Assembly (NCBI GenBank): GCA_963795555.1
Contig: CAWCHZ010000002.1
Span: 62,001 to 126,000, forward strand
Source of the DNA: CAWCHZ01 sp963795555
Lineage (GTDB): Bacteria; Actinomycetota; Thermoleophilia; Solirubrobacterales; Solirubrobacteraceae
Reading direction: 5' to 3'
Length of the DNA stretch: 64,000 bases
The position numbers and the translations under genes are program-made. The notes beneath the pieces are model-generated. The model did not search any database and had not been told where the DNA came from. It was given only the letters and a program-made list of their open reading frames with translations. Below, one piece after another: positions 23,685 to 31,577 of this stretch (positions are counted from its first letter, which is position 1; each line of letters begins with the position of its first letter).

Positions 23685-24878
23685 CTAGCGCCGTGCCGCT
23701 GAGCGTCCGAGCAGCTGCCGACAGAGCTCCCCGAGCCGCGCACCGGCCCGCCCCAGGGTGGGGGGCGGGTGAAAGCTGAAGGCCACGCGGATCGCCTGCG
23801 CGCCGGCCGCGCCGAAGCGCCGACCGAGCGCGAATGACACCCCGGCCTGCTCGGCGGTGGACAACAGCCGCTCGGCTGCCAGCCCCCGGGGCAGCCGGAT
23901 CCAGGTGAAGAAGCCGCCATCGGGCACGTTGACCTCGATTGCTGCGGGCATCGTCTGCCAGAGCGCCTCGGCGAGCGCATCGCGTCGCTCCCGCAGGCCG
24001 TGCCTCAGCGTGATCAGATGCTGGTCGGCCGCGCCGCTCGCATACAGCTCACATACGGCGAGCGCGATGAGGTGGTTCAAGCCCCCGCCGCTCATCAGCA
24101 GCGGCTCGCCGCCGATGCGCTGCACGCGTCCGGCGTCGGTCGTGATCCAGCCGAGCCGCAGCCCTGGCGCGAGCGACTTGGAGAACGACGCGACCTGGAT
24201 CACGTCGCCGCCCTCGGACAGCGCCAGCAGCGAGGACGGCAGCGGGCGCTCGAAACCGAGCTCCCGGTAGGCGACGTCCTCGATGATCGTCACGTCGCCG
24301 GCGGCGGCGACGGCGAGGACGGCGAGGCGACGGTCGAGCGTCATCACGCGCCCGGTCGGGTTGTGGAAGGTGGGGATCAGGTAGAGGAATGCGATCCGCC
24401 TGCCGACGCGACGCTCGCGATCGATCGCTGCTTGCAGCGCATCGACGGCGATGCCGTGATCGTCACAACGGATCGGCAGCACATCGAGTCCGCAGCGGCG
24501 AAAGATGTTGCACCCAAGGTCATAGCTTGGATCCTCGACCAGCACCACCTCACCCGGGCGCGTCTCGGTCGACGCCAGGTAGTGCAGGGTTTGTGACGTG
24601 CCGGCGGTGATCAGCACGTTCTCCTCTCGGCACGCGAAGCCCTCGCCGCGCGCGACGCGCTCTGCCAGCAGCGAGCGCAGCAGGGCGGGGCCACGGTTGG
24701 CCCCATAGCCGAGCGCGTCGGGCCCGTGCCGTTCGAGCGCCGCCTCGAGCGCATCACGAATCAGGTCGACGGGCAGCAGGGAGGGATCGAGATACCCGGG
24801 TCCCAGGTCGACGATCCCGGGTCGCGCCGTGAATTGAGTGGGTGGGATGCCCGGGGTTGATCTTGTAGACTCGCTCAC
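23685..24878 (-). CDS. PLP-dependent aminotransferase, class I/II (MppQ-like candidate)
   Basis: A 397-residue enzyme from GTG 24878. The fold-type I landmarks are present: VDLGPGYLDPSLLPVDLIRDALEAAL at the start, LITAGTSQTLHYLA, the PTFHNPTGRVM substrate loop, IIEDVAYRELGFE with the cofactor-ring Asp, and the PLP lysine in ASFSKSLAPGLRLGW. The closest general types are LysN/2-aminoadipate and MocR-domain aminotransferases. Because it is divergent from an MppR-like gene and near an MppP-like gene, the natural proposal is the MppQ/EndQ step: transamination of the cyclic keto acid to enduracididine. That role is inference from context. Confidence 0.85.
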   Translation of the reverse strand: MSESTRSTPGIPPTQFTARPGIVDLGPGYLDPSLLPVDLIRDALEAALERHGPDALGYGANRGPALLRSLLAERVARGEGFACREENVLITAGTSQTLHYLASTETRPGEVVLVEDPSYDLGCNIFRRCGLDVLPIRCDDHGIAVDALQAAIDRERRVGRRIAFLYLIPTFHNPTGRVMTLDRRLAVLAVAAAGDVTIIEDVAYRELGFERPLPSSLLALSEGGDVIQVASFSKSLAPGLRLGWITTDAGRVQRIGGEPLLMSGGGLNHLIALAVCELYASGAADQHLITLRHGLRERRDALAEALWQTMPAAIEVNVPDGGFFTWIRLPRGLAAERLLSTAEQAGVSFALGRRFGAAGAQAIRVAFSFHPPPTLGRAGARLGELCRQLLGRSAARR

Positions 24879-24960
24879 CGTGACGCTCGCGCGCGAGTCG
24901 CGAACCTCCGCTGCGCTTCGCGGCTATTCACAGCCGTTGTCACCGTCAGGTGGATGTTCG

Positions 24961-25704
24961 ATGGTTGCACCTCCACCGTGGCACTTCTCGGGTGAGGTCG
25001 TCCTCGTCGATTACCACGCGGATCCAAGCAGCGTGCGCGCAAGCCTGCCCGCGGAGCTCGACCTGGGTGACGATCCCGGTTGGGCGGTGGCCGGCTTTGG
25101 TGATTGGCAGGTGTGCGGTGATGAAGGCGCCGAGCTCGATGACCCCGTGCGATCTCAGTTCAAGGAGTTCTTCATCCTGCTGGCCTGCGAGCTGGACGGC
25201 GCGCCGGGCGTGTGCTGTCCCTATGCATGGGTCGATCGGCCCGTGGCGCTGGTGCGCGGGTTGATCCAGGGGATCCCCAAGCTGTTCGGCTCGATCTGGA
25301 TGACGCGCGCGATCGACGTTGGCAGGGCGGGGCCGCGCCGCCAGCCCGGACATCGCTTCAGCGCAAGCCTGGCCAGCGACGACCGCCGGCTCGTCGAGGC
25401 CCGCGTGACGCTGCGCACCGCCAGCGACGATCCACCGGCGCTGATGACCAAGCCATTGCTGCAGGCACGCTACCTGCCCTCCTGGGATCCGGCACAGCCG
25501 GCCCTGCGCGAGCTCGTCACGACCGTCAGCGCCAACCGCGAGCTCGCCGGGATCTGGCGCGGACAGTCGGAGCTGCGGATGCTCGAGGGCGCCGGGGAGG
25601 ATCTGCGCTCGCTCGCTCCGATCAGGGTTGGCGACGGCTATGTATTCTCCTACGCCGAGACGCTGATCGCCGGGCAGCTGCTCCAGCCGCCTAGCGGTCG
25701 ATGA
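24961..25704 (+). CDS. Acetoacetate decarboxylase-fold protein, MppR-like
   Basis: A 247-residue protein from ATG 24961 (MVAPPPWHFSGEVVLVDYHAD). Acetoacetate-decarboxylase-superfamily signs are clear: QFKEFFILLACELDG, the YAWVDRPVALVRGLIQGIPK segment with Schiff-base-type Lys107 in G-I-P-K, and an internal ALMTKPLLQARYLPSWDP. The superfamily includes MppR of mannopeptimycin biosynthesis, which handles the keto acid formed by MppP and is thought to close the enduracididine ring. The MppP-like gene overlaps its 3' end by 14 bp on the opposite strand, supporting that assignment. A true decarboxylase is the alternative. Confidence 0.8.
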   Translation: MVAPPPWHFSGEVVLVDYHADPSSVRASLPAELDLGDDPGWAVAGFGDWQVCGDEGAELDDPVRSQFKEFFILLACELDGAPGVCCPYAWVDRPVALVRGLIQGIPKLFGSIWMTRAIDVGRAGPRRQPGHRFSASLASDDRRLVEARVTLRTASDDPPALMTKPLLQARYLPSWDPAQPALRELVTTVSANRELAGIWRGQSELRMLEGAGEDLRSLAPIRVGDGYVFSYAETLIAGQLLQPPSGR

Positions 25705-26950
25705 GTTGAGCGGCATCGAGCTGTGCGTCACCGCCGGGCTCCCAGTCCGCCACCGTCACAGCCTCGCTCTCCGTCAGCAGCTCCGGACCGTGAGGCGCGA
25801 GCAGGTCGCGCACGGCGTGGGCGGCGGCCCTGACGACCGGCAGCGGCCGGGCCAGCGCGAGCCTGATGAAATGATCGCCCTCGGCCTGGCGGGCCCAGTG
25901 GAAGTGACCGCAGGGCAGCACGTGCACGCGACGGCTGCGCAGTCTGCGCCAGACCTCGGTGCCGCTGAGCGGCGGCTGCAGGGCGATCCGCTCGACGCTC
26001 GTGCGGCTGTCGAGATCGGGGAAGCTGACGTATTCGATGTCGCCGAGCGCGGCGCGCACGACTGCTCGCCGCTCGCACATCTGCTCGTGCAGCGCTTCCA
26101 GGCCGCCGGCGGCGGCATCCTGCGCCAGGCGTTCGACGAGCAGCAGGACGAATGGCGAGACGCCAAGCAGCAGGTCGGTGTAGAAGCGGCCGATCGGCAG
26201 GTCGATGTGCTCGCTGTGGACCAGCAGGCCGACCTTGACGTCCAGCAGCGGCCACAGCTTGCCGGTGTCTTCGATTACGGCATAGCGGGTGCCGGCCGCG
26301 TGCAGGATCGCGTAGTGGTCGTACTGGGCGCGCGAATCGAACCCGCGAAACGAGGTGTCGAGCACCAACAGGACGCCCTGGCGAGCGCACTCCTGGGCGA
26401 TCAGCGTCAGGCGCTCGGCGTCCAGCACCCGCCCCGTCGGGTTGTTCGGCGTGGTTAGGAACAGGCACTCGCTGCCGACCGGCAGCAGGTCGCTCAGATC
26501 ACCCTGCGCGAGCACATCCTCATCGATCGGGACGAGCTCGATCCCAACGCCCTCGAGGATGTCCGGGATGTTGTCGAACGTCGGGTGGATCAGCCTGACC
26601 GAGCGGACCGAGCCGGCGAGCGCGCGCGCGAGGATCTCGATCGCCACCGACGAGGCGTAGCAGGACAGCACGCGCCCCGCCTCGACAGGCGCGGCCCGCT
26701 GTCCGAGCGCGTCCAGGAAGGCGCGCTGAGCGCGCCGGTCGAGCTCGGGCACGCAGGCCGCGATCGCCTCATGGAAGAGGTCGCCAAGCCCGTCGATGAT
26801 GTCGCGCTGTGAGTGCGTGAGCTCCTGACGAGCATGCCCGTCGGAGACGTTCACCTCGTCCATCAGGGCCAGCATCTCGAGCTCCGTCAGGTTGCGCGGT
26901 CGATGGTGGCCGTTCGGCTGTGCCCAGGGTTCCCCCGCCGTCTGGGCCAT
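25691..26950 (-). CDS. mppP: MppP-like PLP-dependent L-arginine oxidase/hydroxylase
   Basis: A 419-residue fold-type I PLP enzyme whose sequence tracks remembered MppP closely. It has the N-terminal NLTELEMLALMDEVNVSDGHARQ (with the Thr and Glu that contact arginine in MppP) and GRVLSCYASSVAIEILARAL. It also has RLIHPTFDNIPDILEGVG, LTTPNNPTGRVL, LDTSFRGFDSRAQYDHYAIL, and IEDTGKLWPLLDVKVG with Schiff-base Lys231. MppP uses O2 and PLP alone to turn arginine into 4-hydroxy-2-ketoarginine, the first step to enduracididine. It lies 12 bp downstream of the PRMT-like gene on the same strand, so the two are one transcript. Capreomycidine synthase (VioD-like) is the main alternative but lacks the N-terminal motif. 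Confidence 0.88.
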   Translation of the reverse strand: MAQTAGEPWAQPNGHHRPRNLTELEMLALMDEVNVSDGHARQELTHSQRDIIDGLGDLFHEAIAACVPELDRRAQRAFLDALGQRAAPVEAGRVLSCYASSVAIEILARALAGSVRSVRLIHPTFDNIPDILEGVGIELVPIDEDVLAQGDLSDLLPVGSECLFLTTPNNPTGRVLDAERLTLIAQECARQGVLLVLDTSFRGFDSRAQYDHYAILHAAGTRYAVIEDTGKLWPLLDVKVGLLVHSEHIDLPIGRFYTDLLLGVSPFVLLLVERLAQDAAAGGLEALHEQMCERRAVVRAALGDIEYVSFPDLDSRTSVERIALQPPLSGTEVWRRLRSRRVHVLPCGHFHWARQAEGDHFIRLALARPLPVVRAAAHAVRDLLAPHGPELLTESEAVTVADWEPGGDAQLDAAQLIDR

Positions 26951-26962
26951 GGATCAATCCCC

Positions 26963-27913
26963 CTATTCGACTGTCAGTACCCCTCGGCCCATCCCGTGCC
27001 GTTCGCTGAGCTCGCCATCCAGAGAGAGCTCCCAATCCCATTCGACTCGTGCCTTGTGCAGCGTCGCGCGCACCGCGAAGGACAGGCTGTCCCCCTGCTT
27101 GACTGGGATCGCGACATCGCGCGGGAAGAACTCCTGCTGCCAGTGCGTGGTGACGCCCGGCGAGGTGTCCAGCACGACGCTGTCGGACAGCGCCGAGGTG
27201 AAGAATCCGCAGACTCCGTGCCAGGTCCCGCTGCGCTGGGCGGTCCAGGTCAGCTCGCAGTCGAGCTGGACCTGGCCGTCGTGCTCCATGTCGATCGTCA
27301 GCAGCTCCCTGGCGTCGGCCAGCAGCGCCTCCGGGGCGAAGCGATGGCGATGCGTCGAGTTGCTGGCCACCGTCCGCAGGGAAGTGAAGTCGGCGCCATA
27401 GCGCGCGCCCAGCTCATCCCAGCACTGGACGTTGGCGAAGGCCTCGGGGTCGTCCACAGGAGCGGCATAGAGCCGTATGTCACGCGGCATCACGCGGCCC
27501 GACGGCTTCAGCCAGCGGTCGCGAAACGCGATCACGTCGGAGATCATGTTCTCCTGCAGCGCAAAGTAGCCCAGACACTCGGAGATCAGCACGTCACAGC
27601 GGGTCGGCAGCTCCACGTCGTCGGAGTCCGAGCAGATCACCTCGACCCTGCCGTCCGCGCTGCGCGCGAGCATCTCGCGGGCTGGCTCGGCCATGCCCGT
27701 GCGCTCGATCGCATAGACGCTGCGGGCCGCCGTCCGCGCCGCGAACAGGGCGAGGATGCCGGAGCCAGTCCCCAGATCGACGACCACGTCGCCGGGCCTG
27801 ACCAGCTCGTCGATCGCCTCGCGGAACGCCTCCGTCCGCAGGTCATCCGAGAGCATCGCGCGGTGGTGTCCCAACCGCTCGTAATCCACCCACCTTGCGG
27901 CATCGGTGGTCAC
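26963..27913 (-). CDS. PRMT-fold SAM methyltransferase
   Basis: A 316-residue protein from GTG 27913, chosen because GGGAGGTGA lies just upstream; the frame is open to 28003. Features in order: a YERLGHHRAMLSDDLRTEAFREAI lead-in, motif I VVDLGTGSGILALFA (45-58) and Glu70. Next comes the double-E loop SECLGYFALQEN with Glu112 and Glu121, and then a beta-barrel with the THW loop at 256-258. These are the catalytic signs of protein arginine methyltransferases, which methylate guanidino nitrogens. In an operon with an arginine-modifying MppP-like enzyme, the likely substrate is a free or carrier-bound guanidino amino acid, as for SznE in streptozotocin biosynthesis. That substrate is inference. 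Confidence 0.88.
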   Translation of the reverse strand: MTTDAARWVDYERLGHHRAMLSDDLRTEAFREAIDELVRPGDVVVDLGTGSGILALFAARTAARSVYAIERTGMAEPAREMLARSADGRVEVICSDSDDVELPTRCDVLISECLGYFALQENMISDVIAFRDRWLKPSGRVMPRDIRLYAAPVDDPEAFANVQCWDELGARYGADFTSLRTVASNSTHRHRFAPEALLADARELLTIDMEHDGQVQLDCELTWTAQRSGTWHGVCGFFTSALSDSVVLDTSPGVTTHWQQEFFPRDVAIPVKQGDSLSFAVRATLHKARVEWDWELSLDGELSERHGMGRGVLTVE

Positions 27914-28033
27914 CGCCTCACCTCCCAAGATCGGCGCGTCGGCTGTATCGCCCTGTCTGAAGTGCACGTGGGCTGCATGACCCCTGCCGGGCTCCACGCC
28001 CAAAGCACGCTAAGCGGAGCGTTGGCGACAGTG

Positions 28034-28085
28034 ATCATCCGATCGATGGACTAGACGGTTGAGTGCGCATCATCCGATCGAAGGA
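28034..28085. promoter_or_regulatory. Two 17-bp direct repeats between divergent natural-product operons
   Basis: ATCATCCGATCGA(T/A)GGA occurs at 28034-28050 and 28069-28085, identical at 16 of 17 positions and 35 bp apart. Each contains the palindrome CGATCG. They lie between the leftward PRMT-MppP operon and the rightward thioesterase operon, a good place for a common operator. Confidence 0.55.
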
Positions 28086-28212
28086 TCCCATGCTCAGTCG
28101 AGCGTGGTAGGCCAATTTACCGGGGAGCGGGAGATCGCCCGGGGGTGGAGCTGGTGATCACCGATGACCTGATGATTGGCGAGAAGCGGGGTATCACTGG
28201 GGCTGGTGCTCG

Positions 28213-28218
28213 TATACT
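28213..28218 (+). promoter_or_regulatory. Possible -10 of the rightward biosynthetic operon
   Basis: TATACT sits 11 bases before the GTG at 28229. If used, the transcript would be almost leaderless. No matching -35 is evident. Confidence 0.4.
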
Positions 28219-28228
28219 CGCCAGCGCT

Positions 28229-29023
28229 GTGACGGCGGGAGGGCATGCGGGCAGTGGGGCCCTGATCGCCTGGGCGCAACCGCCGCAGGCGCGCTGCCGC
28301 CTGCTCTGCGTTCCCCACGCGGGCATGGGCGCGGCGCTGTTTCGCCCGTGGTCGAGCCTGCTCGGCGACGACGTCGAGCTGCTGGCGGCGCGGCTGCCCG
28401 GCCGCGAGACGCGTTTCGCCGAGCCACCGCTTCATTCGATGGCGGATGTGATCCGCGATTTGACCGCCGCGTATCGATCGTGCCCGGCGTTGCCGACGGT
28501 CTTCCTCGGACATTGCTCCGGAGCGCTGATCGCCTTCGAGCTCGCTCGTGCGCTGCGCGACGATGAGGCCCATGCGCCGATCGGCCTGATCGTCTGTGCG
28601 CAGGCGCCGCCGACCGTCAACGGAGAGGCGCCGCCGACCGCCAACGGAGAGGCGCAGCCGTGGCACACGCTCCCCGACGAGAAGCTGCGCGCGCTGCTGG
28701 CCGAGCTCGATCCAACGGCTCCGCCGCTGGACGACGAGCTGTTCGAGCTCTGCGCACCGCTCGTGCGCGCCGACTTCGAGGTCGCCGAGACCTACCGTCC
28801 GCGCGCCGAGCAACCGCTGTCGATCCCGATCACGGCGCTGCTGGGCAGTGACGACGAGTGGTTCACCGCACGCGATGCGTCTGCCTGGCGCGACTGGACA
28901 CGTGGGTCGTTCGACGGCGTGACGATTCCCGGCTCACACCTGCTGCTCGAGCGCTGGGACGAGGTCGCGCATGCCGTGCGGGGCTTCCTCGATGACGCGG
29001 TGGGCCCCCGGCCCAGCGGGTGA
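28229..29023 (+). CDS. Stand-alone type II thioesterase with a Cys nucleophile motif
   Basis: A 264-residue alpha/beta hydrolase from GTG 28229; a GTG at 28145 is a longer option. The family opens ARCRLLCVPHAGMGAALFRPW and has the LLAARLPGRETRFAEPPL segment of editing thioesterases that serve NRPS/PKS lines. The nucleophile elbow reads G-H-C-S-G-A, so Cys96 (codon at 28514) replaces the usual Ser of GHSMG. The Asp (LLGSDDEWF) and His (IPGSHLLLE) of the triad are present. A 24-bp repeat inserts PPTVNGEAPPTANGEA. Cys-thioesterases are known to favour transfer or lactone formation over hydrolysis, e.g. the obafluorin enzyme. Confidence 0.88.
   Translation: MTAGGHAGSGALIAWAQPPQARCRLLCVPHAGMGAALFRPWSSLLGDDVELLAARLPGRETRFAEPPLHSMADVIRDLTAAYRSCPALPTVFLGHCSGALIAFELARALRDDEAHAPIGLIVCAQAPPTVNGEAPPTANGEAQPWHTLPDEKLRALLAELDPTAPPLDDELFELCAPLVRADFEVAETYRPRAEQPLSIPITALLGSDDEWFTARDASAWRDWTRGSFDGVTIPGSHLLLERWDEVAHAVRGFLDDAVGPRPSG
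28604..28651. repeat. 24-bp tandem duplication inside the thioesterase gene
   Basis: Units 28604-28627 and 28628-28651 differ by one base and encode APPTVNGE then APPTANGE. The insert lies in the lid region and keeps frame. Confidence 0.85.
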
Positions 29024-29044
29024 AGCGCGCACCAGTGCCGGTGG

Positions 29045-29073
29045 TTGACGTCGCCAACCGCCGCACCTACTGT
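29045..29073 (+). promoter_or_regulatory. Candidate sigma-70 promoter
   Basis: TTGACG (29045-29050), 17-bp spacer, TACTGT (29068-29073). It stands in the 158-bp gap before the carrier-thioesterase gene, directly followed by three 17-bp repeats. Confidence 0.5.
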
Positions 29074-29080
29074 ATGTGAC

Positions 29081-29131
29081 TGGACGACAGGGGTCTGTGG
29101 ACCACGGCGGTCTCTGGACGACAGGGGTCTC
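29081..29131. repeat. Three 17-bp tandem repeats upstream of the carrier-thioesterase gene
   Basis: Units at 29081, 29098 and 29115 read TGGACGACAGGGGTCTG, TGGACCACGGCGGTCTC and TGGACGACAGGGGTCTC. The first and third are identical for 16 bases. They begin eight bases behind a candidate promoter, so they would lie at the start of the transcript or act as operator iterons. Confidence 0.75.
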
Positions 29132-29181
29132 GAGGAGGCGGCAGTGCAGGCAGTCGCGCGGGGGGCAGGCGCGTCGCTGCG

Positions 29182-30262
29182 GTGACCGATGACCGCGACG
29201 CCGTACGCGTGGCGGTGGTCGAGAGCTGGCAGGAGACGCTCGGCGTCCCACCCGACTCGCATGACGTCACATTTTTCGAGTGCGGCGGGGACTCCCGCGA
29301 CGCGGTCGCCCTGCTGGATCGCGTCCACGCGCGTTTGGGTGCGCGCGTGTCACTGCGCGAGCTCTACAACGCCAGCACGGTCGATGCCCTGGCCGATGCC
29401 CTGTTGGGTGGCGACCTGGTGGCGGCCAGCCAGGGGCCGATGGGTCGCACGGTGCTGCGGCTGCGACGCAGCGAGGGCAGGGTGCTGTGGTGCTTTTTGC
29501 CACCCCTTGGAGGCCGGGCGGCGAGCTACCTGCGAATGGCTCAGCTGTTGCCCGCGGGGCACGCGGTGTGGGCATGCAACACCCCACTGGAGCGCGGCCC
29601 CGGCCGCCTCGCCGACCTCGTCGACGTGCTCGTCGACGCGCTGCGCCGCGAAGGGATCGAGCGCTTCCGCGAGGTGCACCTCGGTGGCTTCTCGCTCGGG
29701 GGCGTGCTGGCGATCGAGCTCGCGCGCGCGCTGACTCGCGACGGCCGCGCGCCGGATTGGCTGGGACACGTTCATGCTCGACCCGACGCCGCCGGGCGAC
29801 CTGCCGTCCGTCGAAGAGGTGCTCGAGTTCTTCATCCGCCGCAACTGGTTCATCGAGCAGGACCCACGCTCGTTTTTGCTCTCCGATGGGACGCTCGATG
29901 CGGCGCGGGTGCTCCGCGGGGCGCGCGCCGCGGGGATGCTCGACGTGTTCGCGTCCGAGAGCGACGTGCGTGAGTCCTGGTCGATCTACATGGCCAACCG
30001 CACGCTGCTGAAGGGCTATCGCGTGCGGCGTCTACCGGATCGCGCCGCGTGGCTGCTGCGAGCCGATCAGCCTGCGCTCGACGGCGCGTTTGAGGGCGGC
30101 CTGCGACCGCTTGGCTGCGGTGGCCCGTGGGCGGCGGCGACCACGCCGGAGCGCTGCTATGGCCTGGTGGCCGACCACGTCGAGCTGATGCAGCCGGCCA
30201 ATGCGCACGCGATCGCCCGTTGGATGGTCGAGATGGCAAGCGACCATGCCACGCGCCCCTAG
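29182..30262 (+). pseudogene. Peptidyl carrier protein-thioesterase didomain, one frameshift as read
   Basis: From GTG 29182 the first frame gives a carrier domain with phosphopantetheine Ser38 in FFECGGDSRDAV, then a thioesterase domain with PPLGGRAASYLRMAQLL and nucleophile Ser171 in GGFSLGGVLAIEL. Homology ends at 29760. The remainder is in the next frame from 29765: DTFMLDPTPPGDLPSVEEVLEFF, the catalytic-Asp region, through a His in VADHVELMQP to the stop at 30262. Removing one G from the run 29763-29765 joins them as APDWLDTFMLDP, the expected thioesterase sequence. It is either a real one-base insertion or a read error. If intact it is a 359-residue loading/release protein. Confidence 0.8.
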
Positions 30263-31577
30263 CGGTCGGTCGCCTGCATTCGCTGCGCGCGGGCGGGATG
30301 ACCCGCCGCGCGTCGCCATCATGTACGCCTCCGGCAGCGCTGGCCCGCGCGAGCTGCAGATCGCCAGCGCAGGGCTCTGCGAGCCGCTGCTCGTGTTCGA
30401 CTCCTCGGATCCCTGGACGGCGGGACTGGCCGAGATGCTGGCGCTGTTCGAGCCGGCGCTCGATCGCGCTGGACTCGATCTCGACGCCGCCGCCGCCGCG
30501 CTGCGGGGCCGTGGTGTCAGCGCGATCACGACCTTCAGCGATGCGTGCATCCGCGACGCCGCGCTGATCGCCAGCCGCCTCGGGCTCGCCTTCCACGCCC
30601 CGGCCACGGCGACGCTGCTGACAGACAAGGTTGCTCAGCGGCGCGCGCTCAACGCCGCAGGCGTCGGCACAGCGGTTCCGGCGGCGGAGCTGACCAGCGC
30701 CGACCAGCTCGCGTCGCTGCTGGGCGAGCTCGGCGCTCCCCTGGTCATCAAGCCCGCGCGCGCCACCGGCAGTCGGCTGGCTCTGCTCGTCGGGGACGCG
30801 CGCCAGGCGAGCCTGCAAAGCCTGGGTCTCGCCGCGAACGCCGAGCTCGGCGAGCGCTTTGCGGTCGAGCGCTACATCGCCGGTGCGGAGCATCCCGCCG
30901 CGCCCTGGCTCGCCGACTATGTCTCGGTCGAGACCGCGGTGGGTGCGGGCCGCGTCAGCCACCTCTGCGTCAGCGATCGACTCGCGCAGAGCTGGCCGTT
31001 GCGTGAGACGGGCTTCATCGTGCCGAGCTTCCTGCCCGCGCAGCGCCGCGCGATCGTGGAGGCGGTCGCGGGCGACGCGGTCGGGGCGCTCGGCATCGAG
31101 CGAGGCATCTGTCACGTCGAGCTCAAGCTGACGTGGCCGCTGCCAACGGTGATCGAAGTCAACGGCCGTCTTGGCGGTGGTGTTGGCTGGCTGCTCGGAC
31201 GAGCCTCGGGGTTCGACGCGGTGCGCGAGGCGCTGCGGCTTGCGCTGGGCGAGCCGCCCTCCGCGGCGCCTGTCTGCAGCGGCCATGCGATCGACTACTT
31301 CCCGCATGCGCCGGCGGCGGCGCGGCGCGTCGAGGCGCTTCCGGATCCAACGACGCTGCGCGCCGTCGCGGGAGTCTGGTCGGCGCGACCCAACCGCGCC
31401 GCCGGTGACACGGTCGACTGGCGCGTGGGCGACGACCACCGTCTCTACGACGTGCTGATCGACGCGCCTGACCTCGACAGCCTTGCGCGCACGCTACAGG
31501 AGCTCGAGCTGATCTTCGCCGAGCAGGCCCGCTTCACGAGCCTGCAGTGCGCCGGCATGAGCGGCGCGCTGGCATGA
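30246..31577 (+). CDS. ATP-grasp ligase
   Basis: A 443-residue protein from ATG 30246, overlapping the didomain gene by 17 bp. The N-terminal Rossmann-like part includes GVSAITTFSDACIRDAALIASRLG. The ATP-grasp domain shows LTDKVAQRRALNAAGVG, then APLVIKPARATGSRLALLV with the ATP-contacting Lys, then ERYIAG. The metal-binding segment is CHVELKLTWPLPTVIEVNGRLGGG, with E, N and R in the standard order. This is the amino-acid ligase/biotin-carboxylase-like class that forms amide bonds through acyl phosphates. With no condensation domain in the locus, it is the best candidate for peptide-bond formation. Substrates are unknown. Confidence 0.87.
   Translation: MPRAPSGRSPAFAARGRDDPPRVAIMYASGSAGPRELQIASAGLCEPLLVFDSSDPWTAGLAEMLALFEPALDRAGLDLDAAAAALRGRGVSAITTFSDACIRDAALIASRLGLAFHAPATATLLTDKVAQRRALNAAGVGTAVPAAELTSADQLASLLGELGAPLVIKPARATGSRLALLVGDARQASLQSLGLAANAELGERFAVERYIAGAEHPAAPWLADYVSVETAVGAGRVSHLCVSDRLAQSWPLRETGFIVPSFLPAQRRAIVEAVAGDAVGALGIERGICHVELKLTWPLPTVIEVNGRLGGGVGWLLGRASGFDAVREALRLALGEPPSAAPVCSGHAIDYFPHAPAAARRVEALPDPTTLRAVAGVWSARPNRAAGDTVDWRVGDDHRLYDVLIDAPDLDSLARTLQELELIFAEQARFTSLQCAGMSGALA

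Noticed and set aside
28145..28228. Longer N-terminus of the thioesterase from GTG 28145
   Set aside because: The added 28 residues lie upstream of the TATACT element and show no thioesterase homology; kept only as an alternative.
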